Source: CBDDCQ01 sp965226285
GTDB taxonomy: Bacteria; Bacteroidota; Bacteroidia; Flavobacteriales; Ichthyobacteriaceae
Direction: 5' to 3'
NCBI GenBank assembly: GCA_965226285.1
Contig: CBDDCQ010000006.1
Coordinates: 248,001-312,000, forward strand
DNA length: 64,000 bases
The notes beneath the pieces were generated by a model, which was not told where the DNA came from, searched no databases, and saw only the letters and a list, made by a program, of their open reading frames with translations. Positions within the stretch are counted from its first letter, which is position 1, and the number at the start of each line of letters is the position of its first letter. Below are positions 43,202 to 53,187 of the stretch, in pieces. Made by a program: the position numbers and the translations under genes.

Positions 43202-46200
43202 TTTTCAAGTTGGATTTAGTTATGATTATTTTTGTTTTAATTTCGTCAAATTCTATATCGATGCCTTCATTCATATTGTCTAATGAAGTTAGACTGAGGG
43301 CAAGTGTTTCATTACAAATATAATCTTTATTTGAATGGATAGCTCTGTTTATAAGATTATTTTTCTGAATAAATAAATCTATTTTATCAGTGACGTCAAG
43401 CCCTTTATCTTTTCTTATATTTTGTATTCTGTTCACGAGTTCTCTCGCGATGCCTTCATATTTTAATGTATTGCTTATCTTAGCATCTAAAGCTACCGTT
43501 AGTCCACCAGAATTAGCTACTAACCAACCTTTTATATCTTCAGATGTAATTTCTACTTCGTCTAGGGAAATGGATATATTTTCCCTATTTACTACTACTT
43601 GGAGACTACCATTGCGTTCTATTTCTGTAATTTGTTGCTTTTCAAATTTATTTATGCAAGCTGCTATTTCTCCCATTTGTTTGCCGTATTTAGGGCCTAG
43701 TACTTTAAAATTAGGTTTGATATTTTTTATTAAAATTTCGGAAGTATCGCTGATAAACTCAATTTGTTTTACATTTACTTCTGATTTGATTAAATCAGAA
43801 ACAGATTCGATTTCTTTTTTAGATTGTTTATCTAATATAGAAATCATAATTTTTTGTAAAGGTTGTCTTACTTTAATTTGTGCTTTCTTTCTCAAGGATA
43901 GTACCATAGAAGTAATAGCCTGTGCCTTGTTCATCTTATTTTGTAGTTCTATATCAATAGCATTGGTTTCTATTTTTGGAAAATCCGTTAAATGTACAGA
44001 TTCAAAAGGTTCTTTTCCTGTAATATTATTCAAATCTCGATATAGTTTATCCATAAAGAATGGTGCAATAGGGGAACTTAATTTAGCGATGGTAATAAGA
44101 CACTCATATAGCGTTTGATAAGCACAGATCTTATCTATCTGATACTGACTTTTCCAAAATCGTCTCCTGCTTAATCTTACAAACCAGTTACTTAAATTTT
44201 CTGTAATAAAGTATGTAATTTGTCTAGTAGCTTTAGTAGGTTCATATTCATTTAGGTTGTCATCCACATTTTTAATAAGCGTATTGAGTTCTGATATAAT
44301 CCACCTATCTATTTTTGATCTTTCCTTTATGGGTATTCTATCCTTATTATATGTAAAATGGTCTATATTGGCATATAGGGCAAAAAAGGAATAAGTATTA
44401 TATAGTGTACTAAAAAACTTCCTTGAAGTTTCAGTTAGTCCATCTAAGTCAAATCTTAAATTTTCCCAAGGCTGAGAGTTAGAGATCATATACCATCTAG
44501 TAGCATCAGCCCCGTAAGATTTCAAGGTTTTAAATGGATTGATAGTATTACCAAGCCTTTTAGACATTTTTTGTCCATTTTTGTCTAATATCAATCCATT
44601 TGAGATTACATTCTTGTATGCTGTGCAGTCAAAGTTTATGGCTGCAATGATATGTAGCGTGAAAAACCAACCTCTAGTTTGATCTACTCCTTCTGCTATA
44701 AAATCAGCAGGGAATAATTTGTTGTTTTCGATTTTGCTTTTGTTTTCAAATGGATAATGCCATTGAGCAAAGGGCATAGCTCCTGAGTCAAACCATACAT
44801 CTATTAGGTCTGCTTCTCTTTGCATGGGTTTTCCTGTCTCCGAGACTAAAATTATATCATCTACATAGCTTTTATGCAAATCAAATTGATTGTAGTTTTC
44901 ATCGCTCATATCCTCCGGATCAAAGCCTTGTAGCGGATTTTCTTTCATCATCCCTTTCTCAATGGATTTGGATATTTCGTTTTGCAATTCCTTTACAGAT
45001 CCTATTATTTTTTCTTCCGATCCATCTTCATTTCTCCATATAGGTAGAGGAATTCCCCAGTATCTAGATCTAGATAGGTTCCAATCGTTTAAGTTTTCTA
45101 GCCAATTTCCAAATCTGCCTGTTCCTGTGTTTTCAGGTTTCCATTTGATAGTTTTATTGAGTGCTATGAGTTTATCCTTTACAGCAGTAGAGCGGATAAA
45201 CCAAGAGTTTAAAGGATAGTATAATACAGGTTTATCAGTTCTCCAGCAGTGGGGATAACTGTGGACATATTTCTCTGCTTTAAAGGCTCTATTGTGAGTC
45301 TTTAGGTTGATAATAATTTCTACATCTACAGATTTTTTGGGTGCTTTATTTTTATCATAATATTCGTTTTTTACATATTTACCAGATAGTTCTCCCATTT
45401 GGTCGATGAACTTGCCTTGTAAATCAACCAGAGGAATAGGATTGTTATCTTTATCTAGGACTAACATTGCAGGTACACCAGCATCTTCAGCTACTTTAGC
45501 ATCGTCTGCACCAAAGGTAGGTGCCGTATGTACAATACCTGTACCCTCATGGGTACTTACAAAATCTCCATGAATTACTACAAATGCTTTTTCGGGAGTT
45601 TCATAAGGTTGTACGTAAGGTAATAATTGCTCATACTTAATGCCCAAAATATCAGTACCTTTAAATTCTCTATCTATATAGTATGGAATGTGTTTATCAT
45701 TTTTGGTATATGTATTTATTTGGGAATCGTCTTTTACATATTTGTATTTTCCAGTAAACTGTTTGTTTATTAGGTTTTTTGCTAGGATTACGCTAATAGG
45801 TTTAAAGGTATATTGGTTGTAGGTTTTGATAAGTACATAGTCTATTTTTGCCCCTACTGTAAGTGCTGTATTCGAGGGTAAAGTCCAAGGAGTAGTCGTC
45901 CAAGCTAAGAAATAAACATCGTCTTTTACATCTTTTAGAACTTTTGTAAACGTATCTTTGATAGCTTTGAATTGTGCTGTTACCGTGCTATCAGTTATAT
46001 TTCTATAGCATCCCGGTTGATTAATTTCGTGAGAACTAAGTCCTGTACCTGCTTTGGGCGAATAGGGTTGTATCGTATATCCTTTGTATAGTAATCCTTT
46101 TTTATACATATTAGCGAGTAGCCACCATACAGACTCTATATATTTATTTTCGTAGGTAATATAAGGTTCGTCCATATTTACCCAGTATCCGATATCTTTA

Positions 46201-46610
46201 GTAAGTTGATTCCAAATATCCGTATATTTCATCACTGTTTTTTTACAGGATTCATTATATTGTTTTATGGATATTTTGGTTCCAATATCTTCTTTAGTAA
46301 TTTTCAGTTCTTTTTCTACGTTTAGTTCTACAGGTAAGCCGTGAGTATCCCAACCCGCTTTACGTTCTACTTTGAATCCTTTTAACGTTTTATATCGGCA
46401 AAATAAATCTTTGATGGTTCTGCTCATTACGTGATGGATACCGGGCAATCCATTAGCAGAGGGAGGACCTTCAAAAAAAACAAAGGGTTTTGCACCATTT
46501 TTAGAAGAAACACTCTTTTCAAAAATGTTGTTTTGATCCCAAAAATCAGATATTTCTTTTTCTATATTTGGTAAGTCAAGTACTTTATATTCCTTGAATT
46601 TTTTACCCAT
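43176..46610 (-). CDS. ileS: Isoleucyl-tRNA synthetase
   Basis: IleRS (1144 aa) loads tRNA-Ile and edits valine. It has the class I signature PPSANGLPGIHHVMSRTIKD near residue 55 (HIGH in the form GIHH) and NGQKMSKRLGNTI near 680. The editing domain includes WTTTPWTLPSNTAL and HTAPTFGADDAKVAEDAG. The C-terminal part lacks an obvious zinc ribbon. The GIHH form and the length point to the eukaryote-like type, linked in other bacteria to mupirocin tolerance; this is inference. The gene leads an ileS-DksA-like-lspA operon. Confidence 0.97.
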   Translation of the reverse strand: MGKKFKEYKVLDLPNIEKEISDFWDQNNIFEKSVSSKNGAKPFVFFEGPPSANGLPGIHHVMSRTIKDLFCRYKTLKGFKVERKAGWDTHGLPVELNVEKELKITKEDIGTKISIKQYNESCKKTVMKYTDIWNQLTKDIGYWVNMDEPYITYENKYIESVWWLLANMYKKGLLYKGYTIQPYSPKAGTGLSSHEINQPGCYRNITDSTVTAQFKAIKDTFTKVLKDVKDDVYFLAWTTTPWTLPSNTALTVGAKIDYVLIKTYNQYTFKPISVILAKNLINKQFTGKYKYVKDDSQINTYTKNDKHIPYYIDREFKGTDILGIKYEQLLPYVQPYETPEKAFVVIHGDFVSTHEGTGIVHTAPTFGADDAKVAEDAGVPAMLVLDKDNNPIPLVDLQGKFIDQMGELSGKYVKNEYYDKNKAPKKSVDVEIIINLKTHNRAFKAEKYVHSYPHCWRTDKPVLYYPLNSWFIRSTAVKDKLIALNKTIKWKPENTGTGRFGNWLENLNDWNLSRSRYWGIPLPIWRNEDGSEEKIIGSVKELQNEISKSIEKGMMKENPLQGFDPEDMSDENYNQFDLHKSYVDDIILVSETGKPMQREADLIDVWFDSGAMPFAQWHYPFENKSKIENNKLFPADFIAEGVDQTRGWFFTLHIIAAINFDCTAYKNVISNGLILDKNGQKMSKRLGNTINPFKTLKSYGADATRWYMISNSQPWENLRFDLDGLTETSRKFFSTLYNTYSFFALYANIDHFTYNKDRIPIKERSKIDRWIISELNTLIKNVDDNLNEYEPTKATRQITYFITENLSNWFVRLSRRRFWKSQYQIDKICAYQTLYECLITIAKLSSPIAPFFMDKLYRDLNNITGKEPFESVHLTDFPKIETNAIDIELQNKMNKAQAITSMVLSLRKKAQIKVRQPLQKIMISILDKQSKKEIESVSDLIKSEVNVKQIEFISDTSEILIKNIKPNFKVLGPKYGKQMGEIAACINKFEKQQITEIERNGSLQVVVNRENISISLDEVEITSEDIKGWLVANSGGLTVALDAKISNTLKYEGIARELVNRIQNIRKDKGLDVTDKIDLFIQKNNLINRAIHSNKDYICNETLALSLTSLDNMNEGIDIEFDEIKTKIIITKSNLKNGKSKIFR

Positions 46611-46744
46611 AAAAATATTGTTTTAAATATGCTAGTTTTTTTAAGCCTGCAAATTTACAAAAATGTTTTTTATACCCATACTAGTTTTTATGTAAATAAT
46701 TTACGATTATTATCTGGTCTATTGTTGAACTTGAGTTAGGGGAC

Positions 46745-46772
46745 TTGAATAACCAATATTTATATATATTTG
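46745..46772 (+). promoter_or_regulatory. Promoter of chrA
   Basis: TTG (46745-46747) and TATATTTG (46765-46772) are 17 bp apart. They lie inside a longer open frame, showing that its apparent TTG start is really the -33 element and that chrA starts at ATG 46805. Confidence 0.62.
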
Positions 46773-46804
46773 CGCTTGTTTCTTATGATAAGTCGATTGA
46801 TATT

Positions 46805-47923
46805 ATGAGCCGTATTGGGGAAGTATTTTTTTTATTTTTTAAGTTAGGATGTATTGCGTTTGGGGGACCTGCTGTTCATATTTCTATGATGGAAGATGAA
46901 GTAGTTACTAAGAGAAAATGGATGGTTCGGCAGCAATTTTTGGATATGGTAGGGGTTACAAATATAATTCCAGGTCCTAATTCTACCCAAATGACAATGC
47001 ACTGTGGTTATGTTCGTGCAGGATGGTTGGGACTTTTTATAGGTGGATTGTCTTTTATCATACCGGCTGTTCTATGTACGTTGATATTGGCAATCATCTA
47101 TCATAAATATGGAGAAGTACCTATGATTGCTCCATTTTTTTATGGTATTAAACCTGCCGTGATCGGAATCATTTTTAATGCCGTATTTAAGTTGGGTAAA
47201 AAGGCTTTTAAAACTTGGCAATTGATAGCTATTGGGATAGTAGTTTGTATATTGTCATTGATAGGAATAAATGAATTTATACTTATCATAGGTAGTGGTT
47301 TATTAGGTATGATATGGTTGCATTTGCAAAATATAAATGCTAAAATGATGGTATTTACTCCAGCAGTACTTATGGTAAAATCATTAGGTGTGACCATCGG
47401 AGGTACTTCAATTTTTTATACTTTTTTTAAGATTGCTTTAGTTTTATTTGGGAGCGGTTATGTATTGGTTGCTTATGTAGATGCAGAATTAGTTGAAAGA
47501 TTGGGTTGGTTGACCAAACAGCAGCTTTTAGATGCCGTAGCTATGGGGCAGTTTACACCAGGGCCCGTATTGACGATGGCAACCTTTGTAGGGTATCAAC
47601 TTCAAGGTATTTCAGGGGCATTATGGGCATCTTTAGGAATGTTTTTACCTTCTTTTTTTCTCGTTGGGTTCTTGATTAAGTTACTCCCATTATTGAGACG
47701 TTCTATTTTACTATCTAAATTTCTCGATGCTATTAATGCAGGTGCTGTAGGCATTATGATTGCCGTTTCGCTAAAATTATCTTATGGATTGATTTTTGAT
47801 TGGAGGCAAATTGTGCTTATGGTATTTAGTATCTTTATTTCATTTAGGTTAAAGAACATAAGTGCTTTTTGGATTATTATTTTAGGAGGGCTATTCGGAT
47901 ATTTGTTGCAGCTGATAAAGTAG
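46805..47923 (+). CDS. chrA: Chromate transporter family protein (ChrA/CHR)
   Basis: A 372-residue membrane protein of the CHR family, made of two homologous halves. Half one has FFKLGCIAFGGPAVHISMME and VTNIIPGPNSTQMTMHCGYV; half two has FFKIALVLFGSGYVLVAYVD and AVAMGQFTPGPVLTMATFVG. These paired FGG/FGSG and PGP motifs are the family hallmark. CHR proteins expel chromate, but many members have no proven link to it. I chose ATG 46805 because the upstream TTG belongs to the promoter. It is 4 bp before the histidine kinase gene. Confidence 0.9.
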   Translation: MSRIGEVFFLFFKLGCIAFGGPAVHISMMEDEVVTKRKWMVRQQFLDMVGVTNIIPGPNSTQMTMHCGYVRAGWLGLFIGGLSFIIPAVLCTLILAIIYHKYGEVPMIAPFFYGIKPAVIGIIFNAVFKLGKKAFKTWQLIAIGIVVCILSLIGINEFILIIGSGLLGMIWLHLQNINAKMMVFTPAVLMVKSLGVTIGGTSIFYTFFKIALVLFGSGYVLVAYVDAELVERLGWLTKQQLLDAVAMGQFTPGPVLTMATFVGYQLQGISGALWASLGMFLPSFFLVGFLIKLLPLLRRSILLSKFLDAINAGAVGIMIAVSLKLSYGLIFDWRQIVLMVFSIFISFRLKNISAFWIIILGGLFGYLLQLIK

Positions 47924-47927
47924 ATTT

Positions 47928-48944
47928 ATGCATGAAGAGCTCTTAAAAATTACAATTCTTAATGCATGTTGTATTTTAATTCTATTGCTGGGCTATCAAT
48001 GGTGGCAAGGCACATTTAATATTTTATTATTTTTTTTAGGGATTATTTATACACTATTATTTCATGTTGTGATACGTTATGGAGTCAAAAAATATATTTA
48101 TAGAAAAGTAGTAAGTGCTTATAGAAAAATGTATGATAATCAAACGGTAAAGGTAAATATTCCAAATGCATTTGATGTAGAAAATCTTTCGCAGCAGATG
48201 ATGGAATATGCCAAGATTAAGAATAGAGAAATAGATGAACTTAAAGTAAGGGAAAATTATAGAAAGGAGTTTATAGGGAATGTATCACATGAGCTTAAAA
48301 CACCCCTTTCTAGTATACAGGGATTTGTGCATACGCTTCTCGATGGAGCTATGAATAGTAAAGAGGTTTTAAAAGATTACTTGATTAGAACAGATAAGAA
48401 TATAGATAGATTAATGACCATTGTAGAGGAATTGGATATGATTTCGAAATATGAACATGGAAAGATAAAACTAAAAAAAAGAAAGTTTGATATTGTATTT
48501 TTAATTAAGGAAGTTTTTGATTTACTATACAACAAAGCAAAAAAGAATGGAGTCAATTTGTATATGCATAAGAAGTATGAGGGTTGTATGGTATATGCCG
48601 ATAGAGAGAAAATAGAACAAGTATTAATTAACTTGATAGATAATTCTATAAAATATGCCTGTAAGGATCAGGCAGAAACAGTAGTATTGTTAGAAATAAA
48701 ATCAAATACAGTGGTCATTCATATTAAGGATAATGGGGAGGGAATTTTAAAGAGAGAACTATCTAAAATATTTGAAAGGTTTTATAGAGTAGATAAAAGC
48801 AGGTCTCGGCAAAAAGGAGGTTCAGGTTTAGGATTAGCTATTGTAAAACATATTATAGATGCCCACGGGCAAAATGTATTTGTAAAAAGTGAACTTCATA
48901 AAGGTTCGGTGTTTTCATTTTCTATTTGTAGAAAAGAAGAATAA
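47928..48944 (+). CDS. Two-component sensor histidine kinase, PhoR-like
   Basis: The 338-residue kinase has two membrane segments within the first 50 residues and almost no periplasmic domain between them. Then comes the dimerisation domain with FIGNVSHELKTPLSSIQGFV (phospho-His near 121) and the ATPase domain with N-box LINLIDNSIKYA, DNGEGI, FERFYRVDKSRSRQKGGSGL and GLAIVKHIIDAHGQ. It resembles PhoR-type kinases that in Flavobacteriia pair with a response regulator; no regulator gene is adjacent. Coupling with chrA (4 bp gap) suggests a shared transcript. The signal is unknown. Confidence 0.92.
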   Translation: MHEELLKITILNACCILILLLGYQWWQGTFNILLFFLGIIYTLLFHVVIRYGVKKYIYRKVVSAYRKMYDNQTVKVNIPNAFDVENLSQQMMEYAKIKNREIDELKVRENYRKEFIGNVSHELKTPLSSIQGFVHTLLDGAMNSKEVLKDYLIRTDKNIDRLMTIVEELDMISKYEHGKIKLKKRKFDIVFLIKEVFDLLYNKAKKNGVNLYMHKKYEGCMVYADREKIEQVLINLIDNSIKYACKDQAETVVLLEIKSNTVVIHIKDNGEGILKRELSKIFERFYRVDKSRSRQKGGSGLGLAIVKHIIDAHGQNVFVKSELHKGSVFSFSICRKEE

Positions 48945-48999
48945 TTAACTTGTTAAGTTTGGCGACATTGTAAACACTAAACCAGTTTTCAAAGGAGTA

Positions 49000-49080
49000 A
49001 AAAAAATTCTCTCTATACCTGTTTTGGGACAAAAAAGAATTTATTTTTCTTGTTTTAATTTTTATTTACTTTTAAGTTTG
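49000..49080 (+). promoter_or_regulatory. Promoter region of the DUF262 operon, similar to the surface-gene promoters
   Basis: TTG (49050-49052) and TAAGTTTG (49073-49080) with 20 bp between them form the promoter. The upstream part, tctctctatacctgttttgg followed by gac and an A run, resembles the duplicated block at 8170-8210 and 12153-12190 (tctcttttgtacctgttttg, agactc, A run). Confidence 0.6.
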
Positions 49081-49114
49081 CACTTTAATTTATTATTAAT
49101 AGAGCTATACAATT

Positions 49115-50743
49115 ATGGAATTAAAAGATATTAATCAATTAATAAAGGAAAAATACTTTATTCCCAGCTACCAAAGGGGATACCGTTGGACAGATCAAAA
49201 TGTAAGCGATTTACTAAATGATATTTGGGAATTTATAGAAAAACCAAATAAAAGTAATGAAGAATTTTATTGTTTGCAACCAGTAGTGGTGAAGAAAAAA
49301 GAAGATCGAGATGTATGGGAAGTAATAGATGGACAACAACGTCTTACTACGATTTTTTTGATTTTGAAAAGATTGGAAAAATTTATTGAAAGTGATCAAA
49401 AAAGTTTTAGCATAGAATACGAAACAAGAAACGAAAGTAAAGGTTTTTTAGAAAATATTCACACTAAAAATGAAGACGAAGCAACGGAAAATATAGATTT
49501 TTTTCTTATTTATAAGGCTAAGAAAGAGATTGAAAAATGGTTTGATGAAAAAGCAAATGACGGTTATCGTTCTATTAGTGCTAAGTTTATAACACCGTTT
49601 TTAGAAAAAACAAAAGTAATCTGGCATGAAATACAAGATAATGAAATAGATGCTTTTACCCGTTTAAACAGCGGTAAAATACCCCTTACCAATGCCGAGT
49701 TGATTAAAGCCTTGTTTTTGAATAGTCACAATTTTGAAGACAACGAAAAAACAGTCAAACAAATAGAAATTGCTAAAGAGTGGGACGAAATAGAGTACAC
49801 GTTACAAAACGATGAGTTTTGGTATTTTTTAACTACCAAACACCCTTACCCTACCAGAATAGATTTGGTTTTTGAGATACTTTACAAAATCGAAAATTCA
49901 AATGATTATGCAACTTATAGAGCATTTGCTGAAGAAATAGAAAAGGAGAAAGCAATAGAAAAGTGGACAGAAGTACAAAAAGTATTTTTAACCCTAAAAC
50001 ATTGGTTTGAAAATAGGGAACTATATCATTTAATTGGTTTTTTGGTTTCAGTGGGTACTCATATAAACGCTATTTACCATAACACAAAAGAGAAAACAAA
50101 AACTAATTTAAAAAATTGGTTATATGAAGAAATAAAGAAAAAAGTTAAGATAGATGACATAGAAAATCTTAACTATTATGGTAGTGATAAAAAACATATT
50201 ACCAATACTTTATTGCTGTTTAACATTGCTACACTTTTAAAAGATAAAACTATCCATTTAAGATTTGCTTTTGATAAGTTTAGAAAACAAAATTGGAGTT
50301 TGGAACATATTATTCCCCAAAAAGACTCATTTACAGAAAAACAGTTTGAAAATAAAAATGATATTATTGACAACATATCAAAAATTATGGATGTAAAAAC
50401 AGAAGAATTAGAAAATAAAACACAAGAAGGGTTAGAAAAATATTACAAAGAAGAAATATTTGAAAAAGACTATGGATTTGAAAATGATGATGTCCATTAC
50501 ATTCATAATTTAGCATTGCTCGATAAAAGAGACAATTCATCTTTAAGTAATCATTTTTTTCATATCAAGCGAAAGCAAATCATAGAAAAAGATCAAATGG
50601 GATCTTTTATTCCCATTTGTACCAAAAATGTATTTTTAAAATATTATAGCACAGATACAAAAGAGTTTATTAGTTGGAATAGCTATGATAGAAAAAATTA
50701 TTTAGAAGCAATAGAAGATACAATTAAACAATTTTTAAATTAA
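49115..50743 (+). CDS. DUF262/DUF1524 protein (GmrSD-like, probable type IV restriction or anti-phage nuclease)
   Basis: The 542-residue protein has an N-terminal DUF262 domain, related to the ParB fold: IPSYQRGYRWTDQNVSDLLN and VIDGQQRLTTIFLILKRLEK near residue 71. DGQQR is the NTP-binding motif known from GmrS and SspE. The C-terminal half is a DUF1524-type HNH-like nuclease: WSLEHIIPQKDSF near 395, then VHYIHNLALLDKRDNSSL and FFHIKRKQII. This layout matches GmrSD-type proteins that cut modified phage DNA. It is followed after 9 bp by a second DUF262 gene. Substrate unknown. Confidence in domains is high; in the defence role, moderate. Confidence 0.85.
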   Translation: MELKDINQLIKEKYFIPSYQRGYRWTDQNVSDLLNDIWEFIEKPNKSNEEFYCLQPVVVKKKEDRDVWEVIDGQQRLTTIFLILKRLEKFIESDQKSFSIEYETRNESKGFLENIHTKNEDEATENIDFFLIYKAKKEIEKWFDEKANDGYRSISAKFITPFLEKTKVIWHEIQDNEIDAFTRLNSGKIPLTNAELIKALFLNSHNFEDNEKTVKQIEIAKEWDEIEYTLQNDEFWYFLTTKHPYPTRIDLVFEILYKIENSNDYATYRAFAEEIEKEKAIEKWTEVQKVFLTLKHWFENRELYHLIGFLVSVGTHINAIYHNTKEKTKTNLKNWLYEEIKKKVKIDDIENLNYYGSDKKHITNTLLLFNIATLLKDKTIHLRFAFDKFRKQNWSLEHIIPQKDSFTEKQFENKNDIIDNISKIMDVKTEELENKTQEGLEKYYKEEIFEKDYGFENDDVHYIHNLALLDKRDNSSLSNHFFHIKRKQIIEKDQMGSFIPICTKNVFLKYYSTDTKEFISWNSYDRKNYLEAIEDTIKQFLN

Positions 50744-50752
50744 AAACAGAAA

Positions 50753-53017
50753 ATGAGCAATCATAACGAAACTACGACTACTTTTCAAGAAGTTATTGAA
50801 AAAAATAAAATTGAAATTCCTATAATACAACGGGATTATGTACAAGGGAGAACAGATAATAAAACTGAAAGAATACGAGACAAATTTTTAGATAGCATTT
50901 TTGAGGTATTAAGTGGTAAGAAAGAAAATTTACACTTGGATTTTGTATATGGAAGTACCCAAACATTAGACAAGCAAGAGAACGAAAACAAAAAATTTAT
51001 TCCTTTAGACGGGCAACAACGTCTTACTACTTTGTTTTTGCTATATTGGTATTTTGGAAAAAAAGAACAAAAAACTGATGGAATAGAATTAGAAAAGTTC
51101 ACTTATGAAACCAAAGCGAGCTCCAGAGAATTTTGCAGAAATTTGGTAAAAATGAATAGAATTGATTTTGAAGCAAAAGAGATAAGCGACCAAATCAAAG
51201 ACTGTGCGGAGTTTTTATCTTTTTGGGAAAAAGACCCTACCGTGTGCGCTATGTTGGTAATGATAGATGCCATTCACGATAAAAAAATAGAAAATGGTTT
51301 TAAAAAATTACGGAACATAAAATTTGATTTTTTAGAACTTACAAATTTTGGCTTAACCGATGATTTATACATCAAAATGAACGCCAGAGGAAAAGCCCTT
51401 ACCAATTTTGAAAACTTTAAAGCAGAATTTGAAAAACATATCGAGGAAAATGATCTTGAACCTAAATTAGAAACAATAAAAAACGAAGAGGAATTAAAAG
51501 AAACATTTTCTTACAAAATAGATGGAGCATGGTTGGATTTGTTTTGGAAGTTAAATTTGCAACCTAATCCAAATGGAACAGATGCAAAAATGGTTCGTTT
51601 TTTTACGAATATATCAGTAAACTTTTTTAATGAAAACAACAATGAAGAGAATATATATAAAACAAATGCAGATTTAATTTCTTTTTATGAAGAAGTTTAT
51701 ACAAAAGAGAACAGTCATTTTGAAGACCTTAAAAAAGTATTGAATAAATTATGCGAAATTTACGAGATAGAAGAAAACCCAACTGATGATACAGGAATCA
51801 AAGAAAAGGATATAAAACAAATAAAGGAATTATTTATAAATTTTATAGAAGAAAACCCAACTTATCATACAAGAATCAAATTCTATGTACTTTCTTTGTT
51901 TTTAATTAAAATAGACAATCCATTAGAAAACATAGAAAAATGGAAAAAATGGAAAAGAATAACGGATAATTTGATAAACAATACTTACATTCAAGGTGAA
52001 GATGAATTTGTAAATGCCATACAATCTTTAAAATCATTAAGTGAAAATATACAAGATATTTACGAATATGTTGCAAAAAGTTACGATCATATTAGGTTTT
52101 TCTTTGGATTCCAAAGATTAGAAGAATCTGACAAATGTGAATTAATTGCTGAAGACACAGTGTGGGAATCAGAATTAATACAAGCCGAAGAACATTGGTA
52201 TTTGGGCGGACAAGTTGGTTTTTTGTTGAACTTTGCAGATGAGGATTTAGAAAAATTTAAAGAATATAGAGATAAATTTATCGCTTTATTTGGTTTTGCT
52301 CAAGATGATGATAAAGACAAGGAAAAGCGCAAGCAAAGATTTATTTACAGGGCTTTGCTTACGCAAATGAATTGTTTTGTTGAAAGAGACAGAGGAAACG
52401 AGGGGTTACCTTATTTTAATAATGATTTAAGAAGTAAAAACTATAACTGGAGAAAAATATTTAATGATAAAAACAATCGTAAAACCTTTAAGGATTTTTT
52501 AGATAAAATCAACAAAGAAAATATAGAAGATGACTTAAATAAATTGATTGAAGATTTTAATGATAAAACAGATTGGCGTTATCATTTTATAAAACAAGAT
52601 GAAATTATTGATTATATAAAAGATTTAAACATTCGTAAGGATTATTCTCTCAATCGTAGTGATGATATATTATTAAGTAAAAAACAGACAAATTACCGCT
52701 CTTCCTTCAAATTACTGTTCGAGAACTACTGGGATATATTATTGTTACGTAAAAAACAAACAAATGGCTACCATACGAAATACCAACTGTATGCTTTGTA
52801 TTTGTATTTAGTAGAGATTCTAAAAAATAATACAAATCTTCTAGAACCACAAAAAGTAGAAATACCAAACGAAAACTATGATTTGTTTATTAAACTAAAT
52901 AATGGTAAAAAAATTACATGTGGTAGAGAAAATTATTTTTGCGGAGAGAACGTCATATCTTACAAAGAATTTTGGCAGGGAGATTTTTACGAACAATTAG
53001 AAGAATTGATAAATTAG
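50753..53017 (+). CDS. Second DUF262-domain protein of the pair, without a visible nuclease motif
   Basis: The 754-residue protein has the DUF262 domain at its N terminus (NKIEIPIIQRDYVQGRTDNK, FIPLDGQQRLTTLFLLYWYF near residue 85, and FGLTDDLYIKMNARGKALTN). The rest is charged, helical and unfamiliar; no H-x-x-P DUF1524 end was found. The C terminus reads KYQLYALYLYLVEILKN and ends EFWQGDFYEQLEELIN. Together with the gene before it (9 bp gap) it forms a two-protein system in which both partners keep the DGQQR motif and one keeps the nuclease. It may be a sensor or regulator of the first. Confidence 0.8.
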   Translation: MSNHNETTTTFQEVIEKNKIEIPIIQRDYVQGRTDNKTERIRDKFLDSIFEVLSGKKENLHLDFVYGSTQTLDKQENENKKFIPLDGQQRLTTLFLLYWYFGKKEQKTDGIELEKFTYETKASSREFCRNLVKMNRIDFEAKEISDQIKDCAEFLSFWEKDPTVCAMLVMIDAIHDKKIENGFKKLRNIKFDFLELTNFGLTDDLYIKMNARGKALTNFENFKAEFEKHIEENDLEPKLETIKNEEELKETFSYKIDGAWLDLFWKLNLQPNPNGTDAKMVRFFTNISVNFFNENNNEENIYKTNADLISFYEEVYTKENSHFEDLKKVLNKLCEIYEIEENPTDDTGIKEKDIKQIKELFINFIEENPTYHTRIKFYVLSLFLIKIDNPLENIEKWKKWKRITDNLINNTYIQGEDEFVNAIQSLKSLSENIQDIYEYVAKSYDHIRFFFGFQRLEESDKCELIAEDTVWESELIQAEEHWYLGGQVGFLLNFADEDLEKFKEYRDKFIALFGFAQDDDKDKEKRKQRFIYRALLTQMNCFVERDRGNEGLPYFNNDLRSKNYNWRKIFNDKNNRKTFKDFLDKINKENIEDDLNKLIEDFNDKTDWRYHFIKQDEIIDYIKDLNIRKDYSLNRSDDILLSKKQTNYRSSFKLLFENYWDILLLRKKQTNGYHTKYQLYALYLYLVEILKNNTNLLEPQKVEIPNENYDLFIKLNNGKKITCGRENYFCGENVISYKEFWQGDFYEQLEELIN

Positions 53018-53025
53018 CGTCATAA

Positions 53026-53136
53026 TTTTGGGATTTTTTAGGAGCTAAAGAAACTTACCATAATTTATGGGAATGTTTTGAAAGAGTAGGCATTGAGATG
53101 AGAGAAGAAATTGATATTTATTTTTCGAGGTTGTAA
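53026..53136 (+). pseudogene. C-terminal fragment of a lost gene, possibly a type II restriction enzyme
   Basis: After a stop codon at 53023 the frame reads FWDFLGAKETYHNLWECFER and continues to MREEIDIYFSRL and a stop, about 36 residues, without a start. The FWDFLG, TYHNLW and REEID pattern recalls the end of TdeIII/MjaII-type restriction endonucleases. That is a memory match only. It lies 8 bp after the stop of the second DUF262 gene. Confidence 0.5.
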
Positions 53137-53155
53137 ATTATGTTTATATATTTAT

Positions 53156-53163
53156 TAACTTTG
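53156..53163 (+). promoter_or_regulatory. Possible -7 element of the toxin-antitoxin promoter
   Basis: TAACTTTG fits the TAnnTTTG consensus and lies 25 bp before the antitoxin ATG. A matching -33 element is only weak. Confidence 0.4.
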
Positions 53164-53187
53164 CAACTAAGTTAAAATTTTTGAATT

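Noticed and set aside
43390..44118. Plus-strand frame of 242 codons inside ileS
   Set aside because: It is long and partly hydrophobic but mirrors the AT-rich ileS coding strand; ileS is complete and well conserved.
49115..53017. SspBCDE-type or BREX-type system
   Set aside because: DUF262 and DUF1524 domains also occur in those systems, but no phosphorothioation, methylase or BREX core genes are nearby.
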